Notes: generated by a model from the letters alone, not told the origin. Counted from the first letter of the stretch, positions 28,401 through 38,323 are shown. The stretch is 64,000 nucleotides of DNA from Brevibacillus dissolubilis (GCF_006170445.1 NZ_VCNA01000001.1:186001-250000), one strand, 5' to 3'. Made by a program: numbers and translations.

Positions 28401-31400
28401 TCAAGAGCTGGGACAAGCTTTGCCGGAATATATGCTCCCGACCGCTTTTGTCCAAGTGGAAAAAATGCCGCTGACTCCCAATGGAAAAATCGACCGCAAA
28501 GCACTGCCAGAACCAACCGGCATCATGCAAAGCGGAACGGAATACGAAGCGCCAATCAATGAGCGGGAGCGTGCCTTGGCTGACATCTGGAGCAAGCTGT
28601 TGGGAATTGAGCAAGTGGGCAGACGCGACCACTTCTTCGAGATTGGCGGTCATTCGTTGAAGGCGATGCAACTGGTGTCCCACATCCAGAAGCAATTCGA
28701 GGTGGAATTTCCGCTGCGCGAAGTGTTCCTACAGCCAACTTTGCAACAGATGGCGGAGAGGCTCGGCACACTTGGCCAGCAACGCTATCAAAAGATCGAG
28801 CCGGTGGATGAGAGAAGCTTCTATCCCGTATCACCCGCGCAAAAACGCATGTATGTGATGCAGCAATTCAATCCAGCATCGACCACTTACAACATCCCGT
28901 ACATCTTGAACATTCAAGGTGCATTGGATATCGAAAGACTCCGGTTGGCAGCAGAGTTGATGGTCAATCGGCATGAGGCGTTCCGTACTTCATTTGAGAT
29001 GGTGGATGAGACATTACTGCAGCGGATTCATCCGAGTATGGGGCTTTCTTTTGACAGGATATCTGCACAGGAGCATGAGCTGGCAGGATTGGTGGCAGAC
29101 TTCATCCGTCCTTTTGATTTGACACAGGCCCCGTTGATTCGGGCGGGTCTGATCAGCTACGGTGACGAAGCACATGTGCTGTTGATTGATATGCACCATA
29201 TCATTTCCGACGGTACTTCGATGTCGACCTTCATTGAGGAGCTGATCGGACTCTATGAGGGTGAGCAGCTGCCGCCATTACGGATTCACTATAAGGACTA
29301 TGCGGTCTGGCTCGAAGACTGGAGAGGGACAGAAGCCTGTCAAAAGCAGGAGCGTTACTGGTTACAGGCGTTTGACAATGAACTTCCGGTCCTGCAGCTT
29401 CCCACTGATTATCCGAGACCATCCGTACGCAGCTTCGAGGGAGACCGGATTGGGGTGAAGCTCTCTCCTGAGTTGACTGCCGCCATCCGGAATGTTGCCA
29501 AGGAAACAGAAACAACCGTCTTCATGGTGATGCTGGCTGCTTATACCATCCTGCTTGGCAAGTACAGCGGGCAAGACGATATCGTGGTTGGTACACCCGT
29601 GGCAGGCCGAAGTCATCCAGATGTGGACAGAATGATCGGGATGTTTATTAACACGGTGGCCCTGCGCAACCAACCGACAGGAGAGAAGACGTTCCGCCAG
29701 TACGTGCAAGAGGTGCGGGACCGGGCGATTCTGGCTTTTGAGCATCAGGACTATCCATTGGAAGAACTGATTGAGAAGCTGGAGCTGGATCGCGATGTGA
29801 GCCGTAATCCACTTTTTGACACGATGTTTACCATGCTGAATATGGATCGCGCTACGATTCAACACGACCATCTGAGAATCACTCCATATGAATATGAGTA
29901 TCACATCAGTAAATTTGACCTGACCTTGGAAGCGGTGGAAGTGGACAATCAGATCGCACTCGGAATCGAGTATGCGACCAAGCTGTTCAAGGCCGACACG
30001 ATCCAGAGAATGGCGGCTCATTATCAACAGATTCTCGCGCAGATGACAGCTGTGCCTGACCAGACCATAGCGAGCGCGGATCTGCTCACCGAAGCAGAGA
30101 AAAGCATGCTGCACGACCTCAACCAGACGACCACCGAGTATCCACGGGAGAAGACGATCCACCAGCTGTTTGCCGAACAGGCAGGGAACACACCAGACAG
30201 GGTAGCGGTCACATTCGGGGAGATGTCTTATACGTACCGTGAGCTGGATGAGCGTTCTAGCCGATTGGCCCGTGTCTTGCGGGAAAAAGGAGTCGGAGTA
30301 GACCAACCTGTAGCCATCATGGTAGAAAAGTCGCTTGAGCTGGTCATCGGTATGCTGGCGATTCTGAAAGCGGGCGGTGCTTATGTCCCGGTTGACCCAT
30401 CTTATCCGAACGAGCGGATTGCCTATCTGCTGACGGATTGCCAAGCGAAATGGATGATTGTTCATAAGCGTACAGCCGATCGTATGGCGGAAGCTTCCCT
30501 GCAGGAGCTTGTCACAGACATCGATATCCTGCTCGCGGATGATCCGAAGTGGGATCAGGAAGAAGGAGAGCTTTTGACTGAGATGAGTCGCTTGGATTCT
30601 CCTGGGCAGCTCGCTTATGTCATCTATACCTCTGGTTCCACTGGTCGACCAAAAGGCGTTATGGTTGAACACCGCAATGTCGTACGTTTGGTGAAAAATA
30701 CTAATATCGTGGACTTTTCCAAGGAAAGAAGTGTCCTGCAGACAGGGGCCGCGGTCTTTGACGCCTGCACATTTGAGGTCTGGGGAGCTCTTCTCAATGG
30801 ATTGGAGCTTGTGCTTGTTCCTGAGATGGTCATCCTGGATGCACCTCTGTTGCAACGAGCGATCAAGCAACATGGAATCAGCTTGATGTTCTTGACCACA
30901 TCCCTTTTCCATACCTTAGCGCAACAGGATGCAGCGATATTTGAGGGAGTGCAGACGCTTGTGGTCGGGGGTGAGGCGTTAGTCTATGAGCATGTCAAAC
31001 TGGTGAGAGCGACCTGCCCACACGTGCGTGTGATCAATGGATACGGTCCTACCGAAAACACGACCTTCTCCACCTATTACGTGGTAGATGAACACACGGA
31101 TGATCCTATTCCAATCGGTAAGCCGCTGTCCAACTCGACGGCCTACATCCTCGATGCCCAACAGAAGCCTGTGCCTATCGGTGTGGCGGGAGAGCTTTAT
31201 GTAGGGGGGGATGGGGTGGCTCGCGGCTATCTCAATCAGGAAGAGTTAACCCGTGAGACCTTTATCCAACATCCATTTGCGTTGGGTGAGCGGCTGTACC
31301 GCACCAAGGATTTGGCCCGGATGCGTCGTGACGGGAACATCGAGTACTTGGGACGGATCGACCATCAAGTGAAAATCCGTGGCTACCGAATCGAACTGGG

Positions 31401-34400
31401 CGAAATCGAGGCGCAGCTGCTCCGTCATGAAGCGATCACAGAAGCAATCGTGCTGGCGAAGCGTGACCGGGCCGATCAAACGGTTCTGTGCGCCTACCTG
31501 GTATCTGACTACGAATGGACTCTGTCTGAACTGCGTACGTATCTGGTGCAGACCTTGCCGGATTACATGCTTCCATCTGCCTTTGTCCAACTGGAGAGCA
31601 TGCCGCTGACCACGAATGGTAAGCTTGACCGCAACGCATTGCCAGAACCTGATCATTACACACACAGTGGAGCTGAGTATGAAGCGCCTATTGAGCAAGT
31701 GGAAGCAGAACTGGCAGAGATCTGGAGCAGTGTGCTTGGGATCGATCGGATCGGCAGGAATGATCACTTTTTTGAACTTGGCGGTCATTCATTAAAAGCG
31801 ATGCAGCTGGTCAGCCGGATTCAGAAGCATTATCAGGTGGACTATTCCTTGCGGGACGTATTTGTACATCCGACCCTGAAAGAAATGGCGGGGCAGATCG
31901 ATACGCTGGAGTCCCGCCAACACCTCGGAATCGAACCAGCTGAGGAGAGAGAGCTGTACCCCGTATCTTCTGCCCAGCAACGGATGTATGTCGTACAGCA
32001 GCTCGATCCATCCGCAGTGCATTACAACATCCCAGCCGTCATGACGGTGGAGGGAGAGCTTGATCTTGACCGATTACGTAAAGCTCTCGGGCAGATGATG
32101 GAGCGGCATGAGGTGTTCCGTACTTCCTTTGACATGGATGGGGAAGCGCTGATGCAGCGGATTCATCCGCAGGTGGAACTACCGTTTGCGATGATTGATG
32201 CGCGGGCGCAAGGGATTAGACTGGAGCAGGTGGTGCAGAATTTCATTCGTCCGTTTGATCTGCACGAGGCTCCGCTGATCAGAATGGCACTGGTCGTGGC
32301 AGAAGCTGACCGACATGTGTTGTTGATCGATATGCACCACATCATCTCCGATGGTACGTCGATGAGCACCTTTACCAAAGAGCTGATCGGGTTGTATGAA
32401 GGGGAGGAGATGCCACCGCTGCGGATTCACTACAAGGATTATGCGGTATGGCAACAGGCATGGAGCAAGTCGCAGGCGTATTACGATCAGGAGAGCTACT
32501 GGATGGAGACCTTCGCTGACGAACTCCCTGTCCTGCAGCTGCCGACAGATCACCCAAGACCAGCCGTCCAAAGCTTCGAGGGAAGTCGGGTCAGCCTCAG
32601 CATAGATGCATCTGTGACAGAAGCCATCCGTACGCTGGCAAAAGACTACGGTACGACGATCTACACCGTGCTGTTGAGCGCCTACAACATCATGCTCAGC
32701 AAATACAGTGGTCAGGAAGATATCATCGTCGGGACATCGGTGGCAGGACGAAGCCACGCAGATGTACAGGATCTGATCGGCATGTTCATCAATACACTGG
32801 CCCTCCGTAATCAGCCACACGGGCAAAAAACGGTGGAGCAGTTCATCCGAGAGGTCAGTGAGCGTACCATCCGTGCTTTTGGGCATCAGGATTATCCATT
32901 GGAAGAGCTGATTCAAAAACTGGATCTGCACCGTGATATGAGCCGCAATCCGTTGTTCGATACGATGTTTAACCTGCAAAACCAAGAACAAGCCAGAATG
33001 CAGCGCGACAATCTGGCGTTCATCCCTTTTGAGTACGAGCATCAGATCAGCAAATTTGACCTGACCTTCCAGGCAGCGGAAAGCGCTGATCACTTGGACA
33101 TGGAGATCGAGTACAGCACCAGGTTGTTCGAAAAAGAAACGATTCAGCGGATGGCCGGGCATTATCTCCACGTTTTGGATCAGATCGTCCGCAAGCCACA
33201 ACAACTCATCGCCGACATCGAATTGGTACAGGAAGCGGAAAGAGAGCAATTGTTGCGTGATTTCAACGAAACAGCCTGCGGGTATCCGGCTGATAAGACG
33301 ATTGACCAGCTGTTTGCCGAGCAGGTCGAGCGTACCCCTGATCATGTTGCAGTGGTGTATGAGGATCAGCAATTGACCTACCGCGAATTGAATACACAGG
33401 CGAATCACCTGGCCGCGGTTCTGCATGCAAATGGTGTGGAGACCGGTCAGATCGTCGGGCTTTTGACAGAACGTTCGCTGGAAATGATTGTGGGTATTCT
33501 CGCAATTCTGAAGGCGGGGGCAGCTTACTTGCCAATCGACCCGGCTTACCCGCAAGAGCGGATTGAGTACCAGCTGGAGGATAGCGGCACACGGATTTTG
33601 CTTGCGAACAGCGATACAGCCACTATCTCTGATCGGGTTCAGATCATCCCAATAGATCGAAACACATCGAACTTGGCGACAGCGGCACAAGATGATTTCA
33701 CCGCCACCCACCAGCCGTCCGACTTGGCCTACATCATCTACACGTCAGGCACAACCGGTCTGCCAAAAGGGGTCATGATCGAACACCGCAATGTCGTCCG
33801 CCTGCTGTTCAATGAGCAGAATCTCTTTGACTTCCACGACCGGGATGTATGGACGATGTTCCATTCCTATTGCTTCGACTTCTCTGTCTGGGAAATGTAT
33901 GGGGCGCTTCTTTACGGCGGCAAGCTGGTCATCGTGCCAAAAGCGGCAGCCCAAGACCCGAAAGAGTTCGCACTGTTGCTGGCACAAGAAGGGGTGACCA
34001 TCGTCAACCAGACCCCGACCGCTTTTTATGGATTAAGTAAAGAGGCTTGTTCCGATCGGGATGAGGTACTGCCACTTCAGGTCCGTTATGTGATTTTCGG
34101 TGGAGAGGCGCTTATGCCAGCTCAGCTGCAGGCCTGGAGAAAGACGTACCCCGCTACCAAACTGATCAATATGTACGGAATTACAGAGACCACTGTACAT
34201 GTTACTTACAAAGAAATTACAGACACAGACATCGGGCGTAATCTCAGCAACATCGGCAAACCGATCCCAACCCTCACTGCGTATGTGTTGGATGCCAACC
34301 GTCAGCTCGTACCAATCGGGGTGGCCGGCGAACTGTATGTCGGGGGAGCGGGTGTCGCCAGAGGATATATCAATCGCACACAATTGACCGAGGAACGTTT

Positions 34401-37400
34401 TGTCGAGAATCCGTTCGCAACAGTCCCAGGTGAAAAGATGTACCGAAGCGGCGATTTGGCTCGCTGGCTGCCGGATGGCAACATGGAATACCTCGGGCGC
34501 ATCGACACCCAAGTTAAAATTCGAGGATTCCGGATCGAGCTGGGCGAGATTGAGGCACAGTTGCTCACGCACGAACACATTACGGAAACCTCCGTACTCG
34601 CAATGAAAAATGAAGAAGGGCAACCCTTCCTGTGTGCCTATGTGGTAGCGAACAAAGAGGTAACCGTCTCTGAATTGCGTGCCACACTGGCTGAACGATT
34701 GCCTGATTATATGATTCCGTCTCATTTCGTGCAGCTGGACAAAATGCCGCTGACCCCCAATGGCAAGCTGGACCGTAAAGCCTTGCCACAGCCAGACGGC
34801 CGCATGAGCCGGGGAACCGAATACGAAGCACCGCGCACGGAGCAGGAAGTAGCACTGGCTTGCATCTGGCAAGAGGTACTCGGCATAGAGCAGGTTGGGA
34901 TTGTGGATAACTTCTTTGACCTTGGCGGTGACTCGATCAAAGCAATCCGCCTCGTTGCCCGCATGGAACAACCATTAGGACGCAAAATCCAGCTGAGAGA
35001 GCTGTACGCCCATCCGACAATCAAAGGATTGGCAACAGAAATCCGCCCTGAACAGTCAGGGAAATTGGATAAGATCAAGGAAGAGGTGCTGGCCGAGATC
35101 GAAGCTCTGCACATGCAGATCATGGGAGAGGAAACGACGAAACACATGCTCCCAGATGACATCGAGGATGTCTTCCCGATGAGTGATATCGAAAAAGGTA
35201 TGGCCTACTCCAGCATGAAACACCCGGATGAGGCAGTCTATCATGACCAGATGGTGTATCAGTGGCAGGACGCCAGCTTTGATGCTGATGCCTTGCAGCA
35301 AGCCCTGCATTTGTTAGCGGAGAAACATGCTATTTTGCGCTCGCAATTTGATTTTGAGAGATTTGCCGAGCCGGTGCAGTTGGTACGCAGACGCGTGGAG
35401 ATTCCAGCCGAAGTCCACGACCTGGGAGGACTCCACCGTTCCGAGCAGATTACGTTCATGATGGAAACGCTGGCTTCAGATAGACAGCAACCATTTGATA
35501 TGGAAGCAGCACCGTTGTGGAGGGTCAAGGTCTTCTTGCTTGACGGAGGTGAGATTCATTTCGCGCTGATTACCCATCATAGCATTCTCGATGGATGGAG
35601 TGTGGCCTCCCTCATGACGGAGCTGACCGAACTCTATGAGCGGTGCAAAACAGAACAAGTCAGGGTGTCTATGCTTACGTGCAGCTACAAGGACTATGTC
35701 ATTGAACAACGCATCGTGAAAAGACAGACCGAAGTCCGCGACTACTGGAAAAACGAGCTGGAAGATTACAAACGTCTGCAGCTTCCGATCAGCAAGGAAT
35801 CATCTCAGCCAGACGAATTTACGTCGGTGATCCATTCCTTCCCTGACAGCATGTTGCCAGCCTTGCAAGAATGGACGAAGCAAAACCACACGACGATCCG
35901 CTCAGCCTGCTTAGCTGCTTACTTCAGCGCACTCCGCATGTTCGTTTACGAAGACCGTGACCTGCTCGCAGGATTCGTGGAAAACGGCCGTCCACTCGTC
36001 GAGGACGGTGACAAAATACTTGGCTGCTTCCTCAATACGGTACCGTTCCGCATGAAGCTCGAACCTGGGACAACCTGGCGCCAATGGGTAACCCATGTCC
36101 ATCAAAAGACAATCGACATGAAGACCTACGGCAGATTGCCTTTGCCTGATATTATGGAGCTGGTCAATGAGCATAGCTACTCAGGCAACCCATTCTTTGA
36201 CACCCTGTTTAATTACGTTGATTTCCACATACTCGAATCGATTGGATCGAATCTGAGTGCCAAAGCGGACGATACCGCACACATCGGTTTTGGCCGTACC
36301 AACACGCTGTTTGACGTAAGCGTGGAGACGACGTTTAACCGATTTACAATCAAAATAGACTCCTGGTCCAGCGAACTGGCTACGCGTTTTATCCAATTCT
36401 TCGAGTGCAGCCTGCAGCTGATGCTCAATCACTCAGACCGAGCCGTTAACAAACAGGACCTGTTGTCAGAGAGTGAGCATGAACGCTTGCTGGTGGAATT
36501 CAACCAGACCGAGGCAGAAGTGCCAAAAGAATTAACCATTTCCCAGTTATTCGAACAACAAGCACAACTCAACCCCGATCAGATTGCAGTCGTATTCGAA
36601 GACGAGGAGCTAAGCTATGCCGAGTTAAATGAAGAAGCCAATCAATTAGCCAGAGTGTTACGCGAAAAAGGTGTGCAGCCAGATACAATTGTCGCCTTGA
36701 TGACAGGGCGTTCGATAGAGATGATCATCAGCATCCTCGCCATTATGAAGGCGGGGGGAGCCTACCTGCCGATTGACCCTGAATATCCGTCTGAGCGTAT
36801 CATCTACATGCTGGAGAACAGCAAGGCGAGCTGGCTGCTCACCGAGCGAGAGGTTGCGATGGGCAAACTGCTGGAGCTTGCCAAGCAAGATATCGAGCTT
36901 CAGGCTGAACTGATCATGCTCGATGACCTGCTCATGCATGAAGAAGAGACAGACGATTTGCCTAGCGTCAACACGGCGGAGGATCTGGCTTATGTCATCT
37001 ACACCTCAGGCTCCACCGGTCAGCCAAAAGGGGTCATGCTGGAGCACCGGGGCATCGTCAATATGAATGTGTTCCTTCAACAGCAATGGGGCTTGTCGCA
37101 GCATGATCGGATTGTCCAATTTGCCAGTGCCTCCTTTGACGCTTCCGTCTGGGAAATCTTCATGGCGCTGCTGACTGGCGCATCCCTGTATCTGGTGACC
37201 AAGGAAACCATCCTTGACGTTGATCGTTTCAGTCAGTTCCTTGCAGAGAACGATATCACTCTCGCGATGCTGCCTCCGACATACGCCGTGCATCTGGAGC
37301 CTTCGCAAGCACCGTCTCTGCGCCGACTGATCACAGGTGGTTCAGAATCTACTCAAGATCTGGTGAACAAATGGGGCCAGCATGTGGTGTATACCAACGC

Positions 37401-38304
37401 CTATGGACCAACGGAATCGACGATCTGTGCCACTCATTGGGAATTCAATCCAGATACCGGCCACTTCGCGAAAAGCGCGGTTCCCATCGGCAAACCAATC
37501 ACCAACACCCAAATCTACATCGTCAATGCCGACATGCAGCTACAGCCTGCCGGAGTGCCTGGTGAGCTTTGCATTGGGGGGGCTGGATTGGCCCGCGGAT
37601 ACCTTCATAATCCCGAAATGACCCGTGACAAATTCATTCCCAACCCATTCGCGCCGGGAGAGAGACTGTACCGTACCGGTGACCTGGCGACATGGCTCCC
37701 CGATGGAAATATCGAGTACCTCGGGCGAATCGACCAGCAAGTCAAAATCCGCGGCTACCGCATCGAGCCGGGCGAAGTAGAAGCCAGACTGCTTGCACAT
37801 GAACAGATTTCCGAAGCAGTCGTCATCCCGCATCAAGACGGGCAAGGCAACCAGCATCTGTGTGCCTACTATGTCAGCACAAGCACCACAGACTTGACGG
37901 TAGTGGACCTGCGAGCCCACATCGGCAGTCAGTTGCCATCGTACATGATCCCGTCCTACTTTATCAGAGTGCCGCAGATGCCACTCACCACCAGCGGCAA
38001 AATCGACCGCAAAGCCTTGCCAAAACCAGACGGTCAGATCAATACCGGCCGTGCATACACCATGGCAAGCAATGAAATAGAAGAAAAGCTGGTGCAACTC
38101 TGGCAGGAGCTGCTGGGAATCGAAAAAATCGGTACAGAGGATGACTTCTTTGAGCTAGGTGGTAACTCGATGCTCCTGCTCACCCTACAATCCCGCATCC
38201 GAATCGTTTTCCAAGCGGAGATCCCGCTCAAGACTTTCCTTGTGAAGACCACCGTACAAGCACAAGCCAGCATGATTCAGGTAAAAATTAGCAGTACCCC
38301 ATAA
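22441..38304 (+). CDS. Five-module non-ribosomal peptide synthetase, (C-A-T)x5, no TE
   Basis: A 5287-residue assembly-line enzyme. Approximate residue positions: C1 HHIIMDG 144, A1 617, T1 1003; C2 1190, A2 1684, T2 2069; C3 2252, A3 2730, T3 3115; C4 3299, A4 3767, T4 4161; C5 (HHSILDGWS) 4379, A5 4853, T5 5240. Specificity codes read by eye against GrsA: A1 DALFLGLVI (no match I know, probably hydrophobic), A2 DAFWLGGTF (Val), A3 DAFFVGGTF (Val-like), A4 DFWNIGMVH (Thr), A5 DAWMIGAIC (Phe-like aromatic). Carrier cores are GGHSL in T1-T3, GGDSI in T4 and GGNSM in T5. Spacing of about 1050 residues per module leaves no room for epimerization domains. C1 (PLSPMQEGMLFH) resembles TycB's first C domain, which takes a D-residue from another protein. 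It ends soon after T5 with no thioesterase or reductase, so chains must be passed on or released by something else. Confidence 0.95.
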   Translation: MSKTSNIQKIYPLSPMQEGMLFHVLLEPTSAAYVTQTEMRVSGMVDAELMEKSLNKLIERHEILRTVFVYQQIQHIRQVVLKERKGTIRFENITHLPAAEQESYLLHDKQQDKQNGFDLSKDILFRMSILQTGEQAYRILITYHHIIMDGWCQGILFYELLQIYAAQRGGHTLQLEPTVPYSHYIDYLKKQDKEQALNFWSQHLMDYGQQATLPQKKRTSSPNEYQTVKHSFTLDERVTKQLNELAVRSQATLNTVMQAIWATILTTYSNTHDVVFGSVVSGRTPEVAGIEKMIGLTINTIPVRIQSHHPQSFQELVTSLQRQAFETEPYHYVPLYDIQSQTELKQGLFNHLFVFENYPMDVNLFGQAGAIGFTIEGAEIGEETNYDFNLIIVPGREMTITFNYNALAYEAELVSQIQQHLLQVIGAVTVDPGIGLHEIEMITASEKQQILFDFNDTQGEYPRDKTIPELFAEQAKRMPDEVAIMFQSEQLTYRELDKRSNQLAHVLRAKGVKRDDLVVVMMERSLDMVVAMLAVVKAGGAYVPIDPAYPAERMTHILEDCQARWILCQKHLADYLPNPQVNEHAAKAEVILLDHATLDQVRDDELSFINQPNDLVYVIYTSGSTGRPKGVMVQHRGVVRLIKHTNFIDFSQERCQLQTGSIAFDACTLEVWGALLNGLSLVLVPEHVLLDADQVKETIERHQVSVMFLTTALFAQLAQQNPETFAGLRTLLVGGDALSKQPVEKVLKKCPHLQLKNLYGPTENTVISTYFELDADVVDPIPIGRPIQNSTAYIVDQHMRLLPIGVAGELCVGGDGLARGYLNNRQMTEDKFIPNPFVTGERMYRTGDLARWRKDGTIEFLGRIDQQVKVRGYRIEPGEIEARLSSHEAIEEVLVVPRQDEANQTYLCAYLVSAYTWTLTELRAWVGQVLPDYMIPAAFVQLEAMPITINGKIDRKALPEPTGDMRSGMTYIEPQTDVEKQLAAIWHELLGVEKVGIHDDFFALGGHSLKATQLVSRIQKQFEVVFPLRDVFTISTLGEMAAQIMRQDTSQYVSIERVEREAYPITPAQKRVFVMQQLDPDSIHYNVPALLLIEGALDKARLQTAVQSLVNRHDALRTSFEKINDEWMQRILPVTEASEAHVPLMELQTGEKDIEQVVRDFIRPFDLSQAPLMRVGLIEHREGSYILVVDMHHIISDGTSLNTFTHELIQLYQGEELPKLRLQYTDYAVWLESWMQSEAYQKQEAYWLQAFAGELPVLELPTDYSRPLIQQFAGDLLEFELDEAQTQALHKLCADHGVTLYMTLLAAYFLLLHKYSGQEDIIVGTPVAGRNHADVQQMIGMFVNTLAIRSQPEKAKSFTAFLQEVKQNVIRAMEHQDYPLEELLHKLNGKRDVSRNPLFDVSFILQNMDQDAVEMADITLTPYSFNPKVAKFDLTLAAVERNGKLAFQLEYSTHLFQHESMQRMVEHFIQLVEAVCHDPKAVLGQISMISGQETELLLTRFNDTQAPYPRDQTIQELFSEQADRTPDAVAVMFGEKRLTYRQLDERSTRLAHVLRGKGVGPDAFVALMVERSLEMIVGMLGILKAGGAYVPIDPNYPAERIGYMLDDCRPRILLTQKAVMEELRASYPMEKQYENHVEILLLDELLAHDDSHGQDSAGSDHNRAENLAFIPYQNSPTDLAYVIYTSGSTGRPKGVMVEHRSIVRLVKNTNYINFSSERRILQTGAIVFDACTFEIWGALLNGLELVLVSDHVILDADRLQEAVEQYGITAMWLTSPLFNQLSSQNVDLFAGLKTLLVGGDALSRPHIERVRQRFPSLRLINGYGPTENTTFSTTYEIGEQVADPIPIGKPIQNSTAYILDDSLKLLPVGLVGELCVGGDGLARGYLNNGQLTAEKFVPHPYVPGERLYRTGDLARFLPDGNIEYLGRIDQQVKIRGYRIEPGEIEEQMLAHDRIQEAVVLPLRDESDQTYLCAYVVSDVEWTLSQLRQELGQALPEYMLPTAFVQVEKMPLTPNGKIDRKALPEPTGIMQSGTEYEAPINERERALADIWSKLLGIEQVGRRDHFFEIGGHSLKAMQLVSHIQKQFEVEFPLREVFLQPTLQQMAERLGTLGQQRYQKIEPVDERSFYPVSPAQKRMYVMQQFNPASTTYNIPYILNIQGALDIERLRLAAELMVNRHEAFRTSFEMVDETLLQRIHPSMGLSFDRISAQEHELAGLVADFIRPFDLTQAPLIRAGLISYGDEAHVLLIDMHHIISDGTSMSTFIEELIGLYEGEQLPPLRIHYKDYAVWLEDWRGTEACQKQERYWLQAFDNELPVLQLPTDYPRPSVRSFEGDRIGVKLSPELTAAIRNVAKETETTVFMVMLAAYTILLGKYSGQDDIVVGTPVAGRSHPDVDRMIGMFINTVALRNQPTGEKTFRQYVQEVRDRAILAFEHQDYPLEELIEKLELDRDVSRNPLFDTMFTMLNMDRATIQHDHLRITPYEYEYHISKFDLTLEAVEVDNQIALGIEYATKLFKADTIQRMAAHYQQILAQMTAVPDQTIASADLLTEAEKSMLHDLNQTTTEYPREKTIHQLFAEQAGNTPDRVAVTFGEMSYTYRELDERSSRLARVLREKGVGVDQPVAIMVEKSLELVIGMLAILKAGGAYVPVDPSYPNERIAYLLTDCQAKWMIVHKRTADRMAEASLQELVTDIDILLADDPKWDQEEGELLTEMSRLDSPGQLAYVIYTSGSTGRPKGVMVEHRNVVRLVKNTNIVDFSKERSVLQTGAAVFDACTFEVWGALLNGLELVLVPEMVILDAPLLQRAIKQHGISLMFLTTSLFHTLAQQDAAIFEGVQTLVVGGEALVYEHVKLVRATCPHVRVINGYGPTENTTFSTYYVVDEHTDDPIPIGKPLSNSTAYILDAQQKPVPIGVAGELYVGGDGVARGYLNQEELTRETFIQHPFALGERLYRTKDLARMRRDGNIEYLGRIDHQVKIRGYRIELGEIEAQLLRHEAITEAIVLAKRDRADQTVLCAYLVSDYEWTLSELRTYLVQTLPDYMLPSAFVQLESMPLTTNGKLDRNALPEPDHYTHSGAEYEAPIEQVEAELAEIWSSVLGIDRIGRNDHFFELGGHSLKAMQLVSRIQKHYQVDYSLRDVFVHPTLKEMAGQIDTLESRQHLGIEPAEERELYPVSSAQQRMYVVQQLDPSAVHYNIPAVMTVEGELDLDRLRKALGQMMERHEVFRTSFDMDGEALMQRIHPQVELPFAMIDARAQGIRLEQVVQNFIRPFDLHEAPLIRMALVVAEADRHVLLIDMHHIISDGTSMSTFTKELIGLYEGEEMPPLRIHYKDYAVWQQAWSKSQAYYDQESYWMETFADELPVLQLPTDHPRPAVQSFEGSRVSLSIDASVTEAIRTLAKDYGTTIYTVLLSAYNIMLSKYSGQEDIIVGTSVAGRSHADVQDLIGMFINTLALRNQPHGQKTVEQFIREVSERTIRAFGHQDYPLEELIQKLDLHRDMSRNPLFDTMFNLQNQEQARMQRDNLAFIPFEYEHQISKFDLTFQAAESADHLDMEIEYSTRLFEKETIQRMAGHYLHVLDQIVRKPQQLIADIELVQEAEREQLLRDFNETACGYPADKTIDQLFAEQVERTPDHVAVVYEDQQLTYRELNTQANHLAAVLHANGVETGQIVGLLTERSLEMIVGILAILKAGAAYLPIDPAYPQERIEYQLEDSGTRILLANSDTATISDRVQIIPIDRNTSNLATAAQDDFTATHQPSDLAYIIYTSGTTGLPKGVMIEHRNVVRLLFNEQNLFDFHDRDVWTMFHSYCFDFSVWEMYGALLYGGKLVIVPKAAAQDPKEFALLLAQEGVTIVNQTPTAFYGLSKEACSDRDEVLPLQVRYVIFGGEALMPAQLQAWRKTYPATKLINMYGITETTVHVTYKEITDTDIGRNLSNIGKPIPTLTAYVLDANRQLVPIGVAGELYVGGAGVARGYINRTQLTEERFVENPFATVPGEKMYRSGDLARWLPDGNMEYLGRIDTQVKIRGFRIELGEIEAQLLTHEHITETSVLAMKNEEGQPFLCAYVVANKEVTVSELRATLAERLPDYMIPSHFVQLDKMPLTPNGKLDRKALPQPDGRMSRGTEYEAPRTEQEVALACIWQEVLGIEQVGIVDNFFDLGGDSIKAIRLVARMEQPLGRKIQLRELYAHPTIKGLATEIRPEQSGKLDKIKEEVLAEIEALHMQIMGEETTKHMLPDDIEDVFPMSDIEKGMAYSSMKHPDEAVYHDQMVYQWQDASFDADALQQALHLLAEKHAILRSQFDFERFAEPVQLVRRRVEIPAEVHDLGGLHRSEQITFMMETLASDRQQPFDMEAAPLWRVKVFLLDGGEIHFALITHHSILDGWSVASLMTELTELYERCKTEQVRVSMLTCSYKDYVIEQRIVKRQTEVRDYWKNELEDYKRLQLPISKESSQPDEFTSVIHSFPDSMLPALQEWTKQNHTTIRSACLAAYFSALRMFVYEDRDLLAGFVENGRPLVEDGDKILGCFLNTVPFRMKLEPGTTWRQWVTHVHQKTIDMKTYGRLPLPDIMELVNEHSYSGNPFFDTLFNYVDFHILESIGSNLSAKADDTAHIGFGRTNTLFDVSVETTFNRFTIKIDSWSSELATRFIQFFECSLQLMLNHSDRAVNKQDLLSESEHERLLVEFNQTEAEVPKELTISQLFEQQAQLNPDQIAVVFEDEELSYAELNEEANQLARVLREKGVQPDTIVALMTGRSIEMIISILAIMKAGGAYLPIDPEYPSERIIYMLENSKASWLLTEREVAMGKLLELAKQDIELQAELIMLDDLLMHEEETDDLPSVNTAEDLAYVIYTSGSTGQPKGVMLEHRGIVNMNVFLQQQWGLSQHDRIVQFASASFDASVWEIFMALLTGASLYLVTKETILDVDRFSQFLAENDITLAMLPPTYAVHLEPSQAPSLRRLITGGSESTQDLVNKWGQHVVYTNAYGPTESTICATHWEFNPDTGHFAKSAVPIGKPITNTQIYIVNADMQLQPAGVPGELCIGGAGLARGYLHNPEMTRDKFIPNPFAPGERLYRTGDLATWLPDGNIEYLGRIDQQVKIRGYRIEPGEVEARLLAHEQISEAVVIPHQDGQGNQHLCAYYVSTSTTDLTVVDLRAHIGSQLPSYMIPSYFIRVPQMPLTTSGKIDRKALPKPDGQINTGRAYTMASNEIEEKLVQLWQELLGIEKIGTEDDFFELGGNSMLLLTLQSRIRIVFQAEIPLKTFLVKTTVQAQASMIQVKISSTP

Positions 38305-38323
38305 TTCAAACCGAAACAAAAAC

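Noticed and set aside
29362-30912. Long open frame of about 516 codons on the minus strand inside the NRPS (a similar one lies at 32179-33711)
   Set aside because: It runs antisense to conserved NRPS modules, has no ribosome site and no recognisable domain. It follows from the codon bias of the real gene.
24289-37030. Many near-identical DNA stretches spaced about 3.1 kb
   Set aside because: They are the conserved A-domain and C-domain motifs of successive NRPS modules, not mobile repeats or a CRISPR array.
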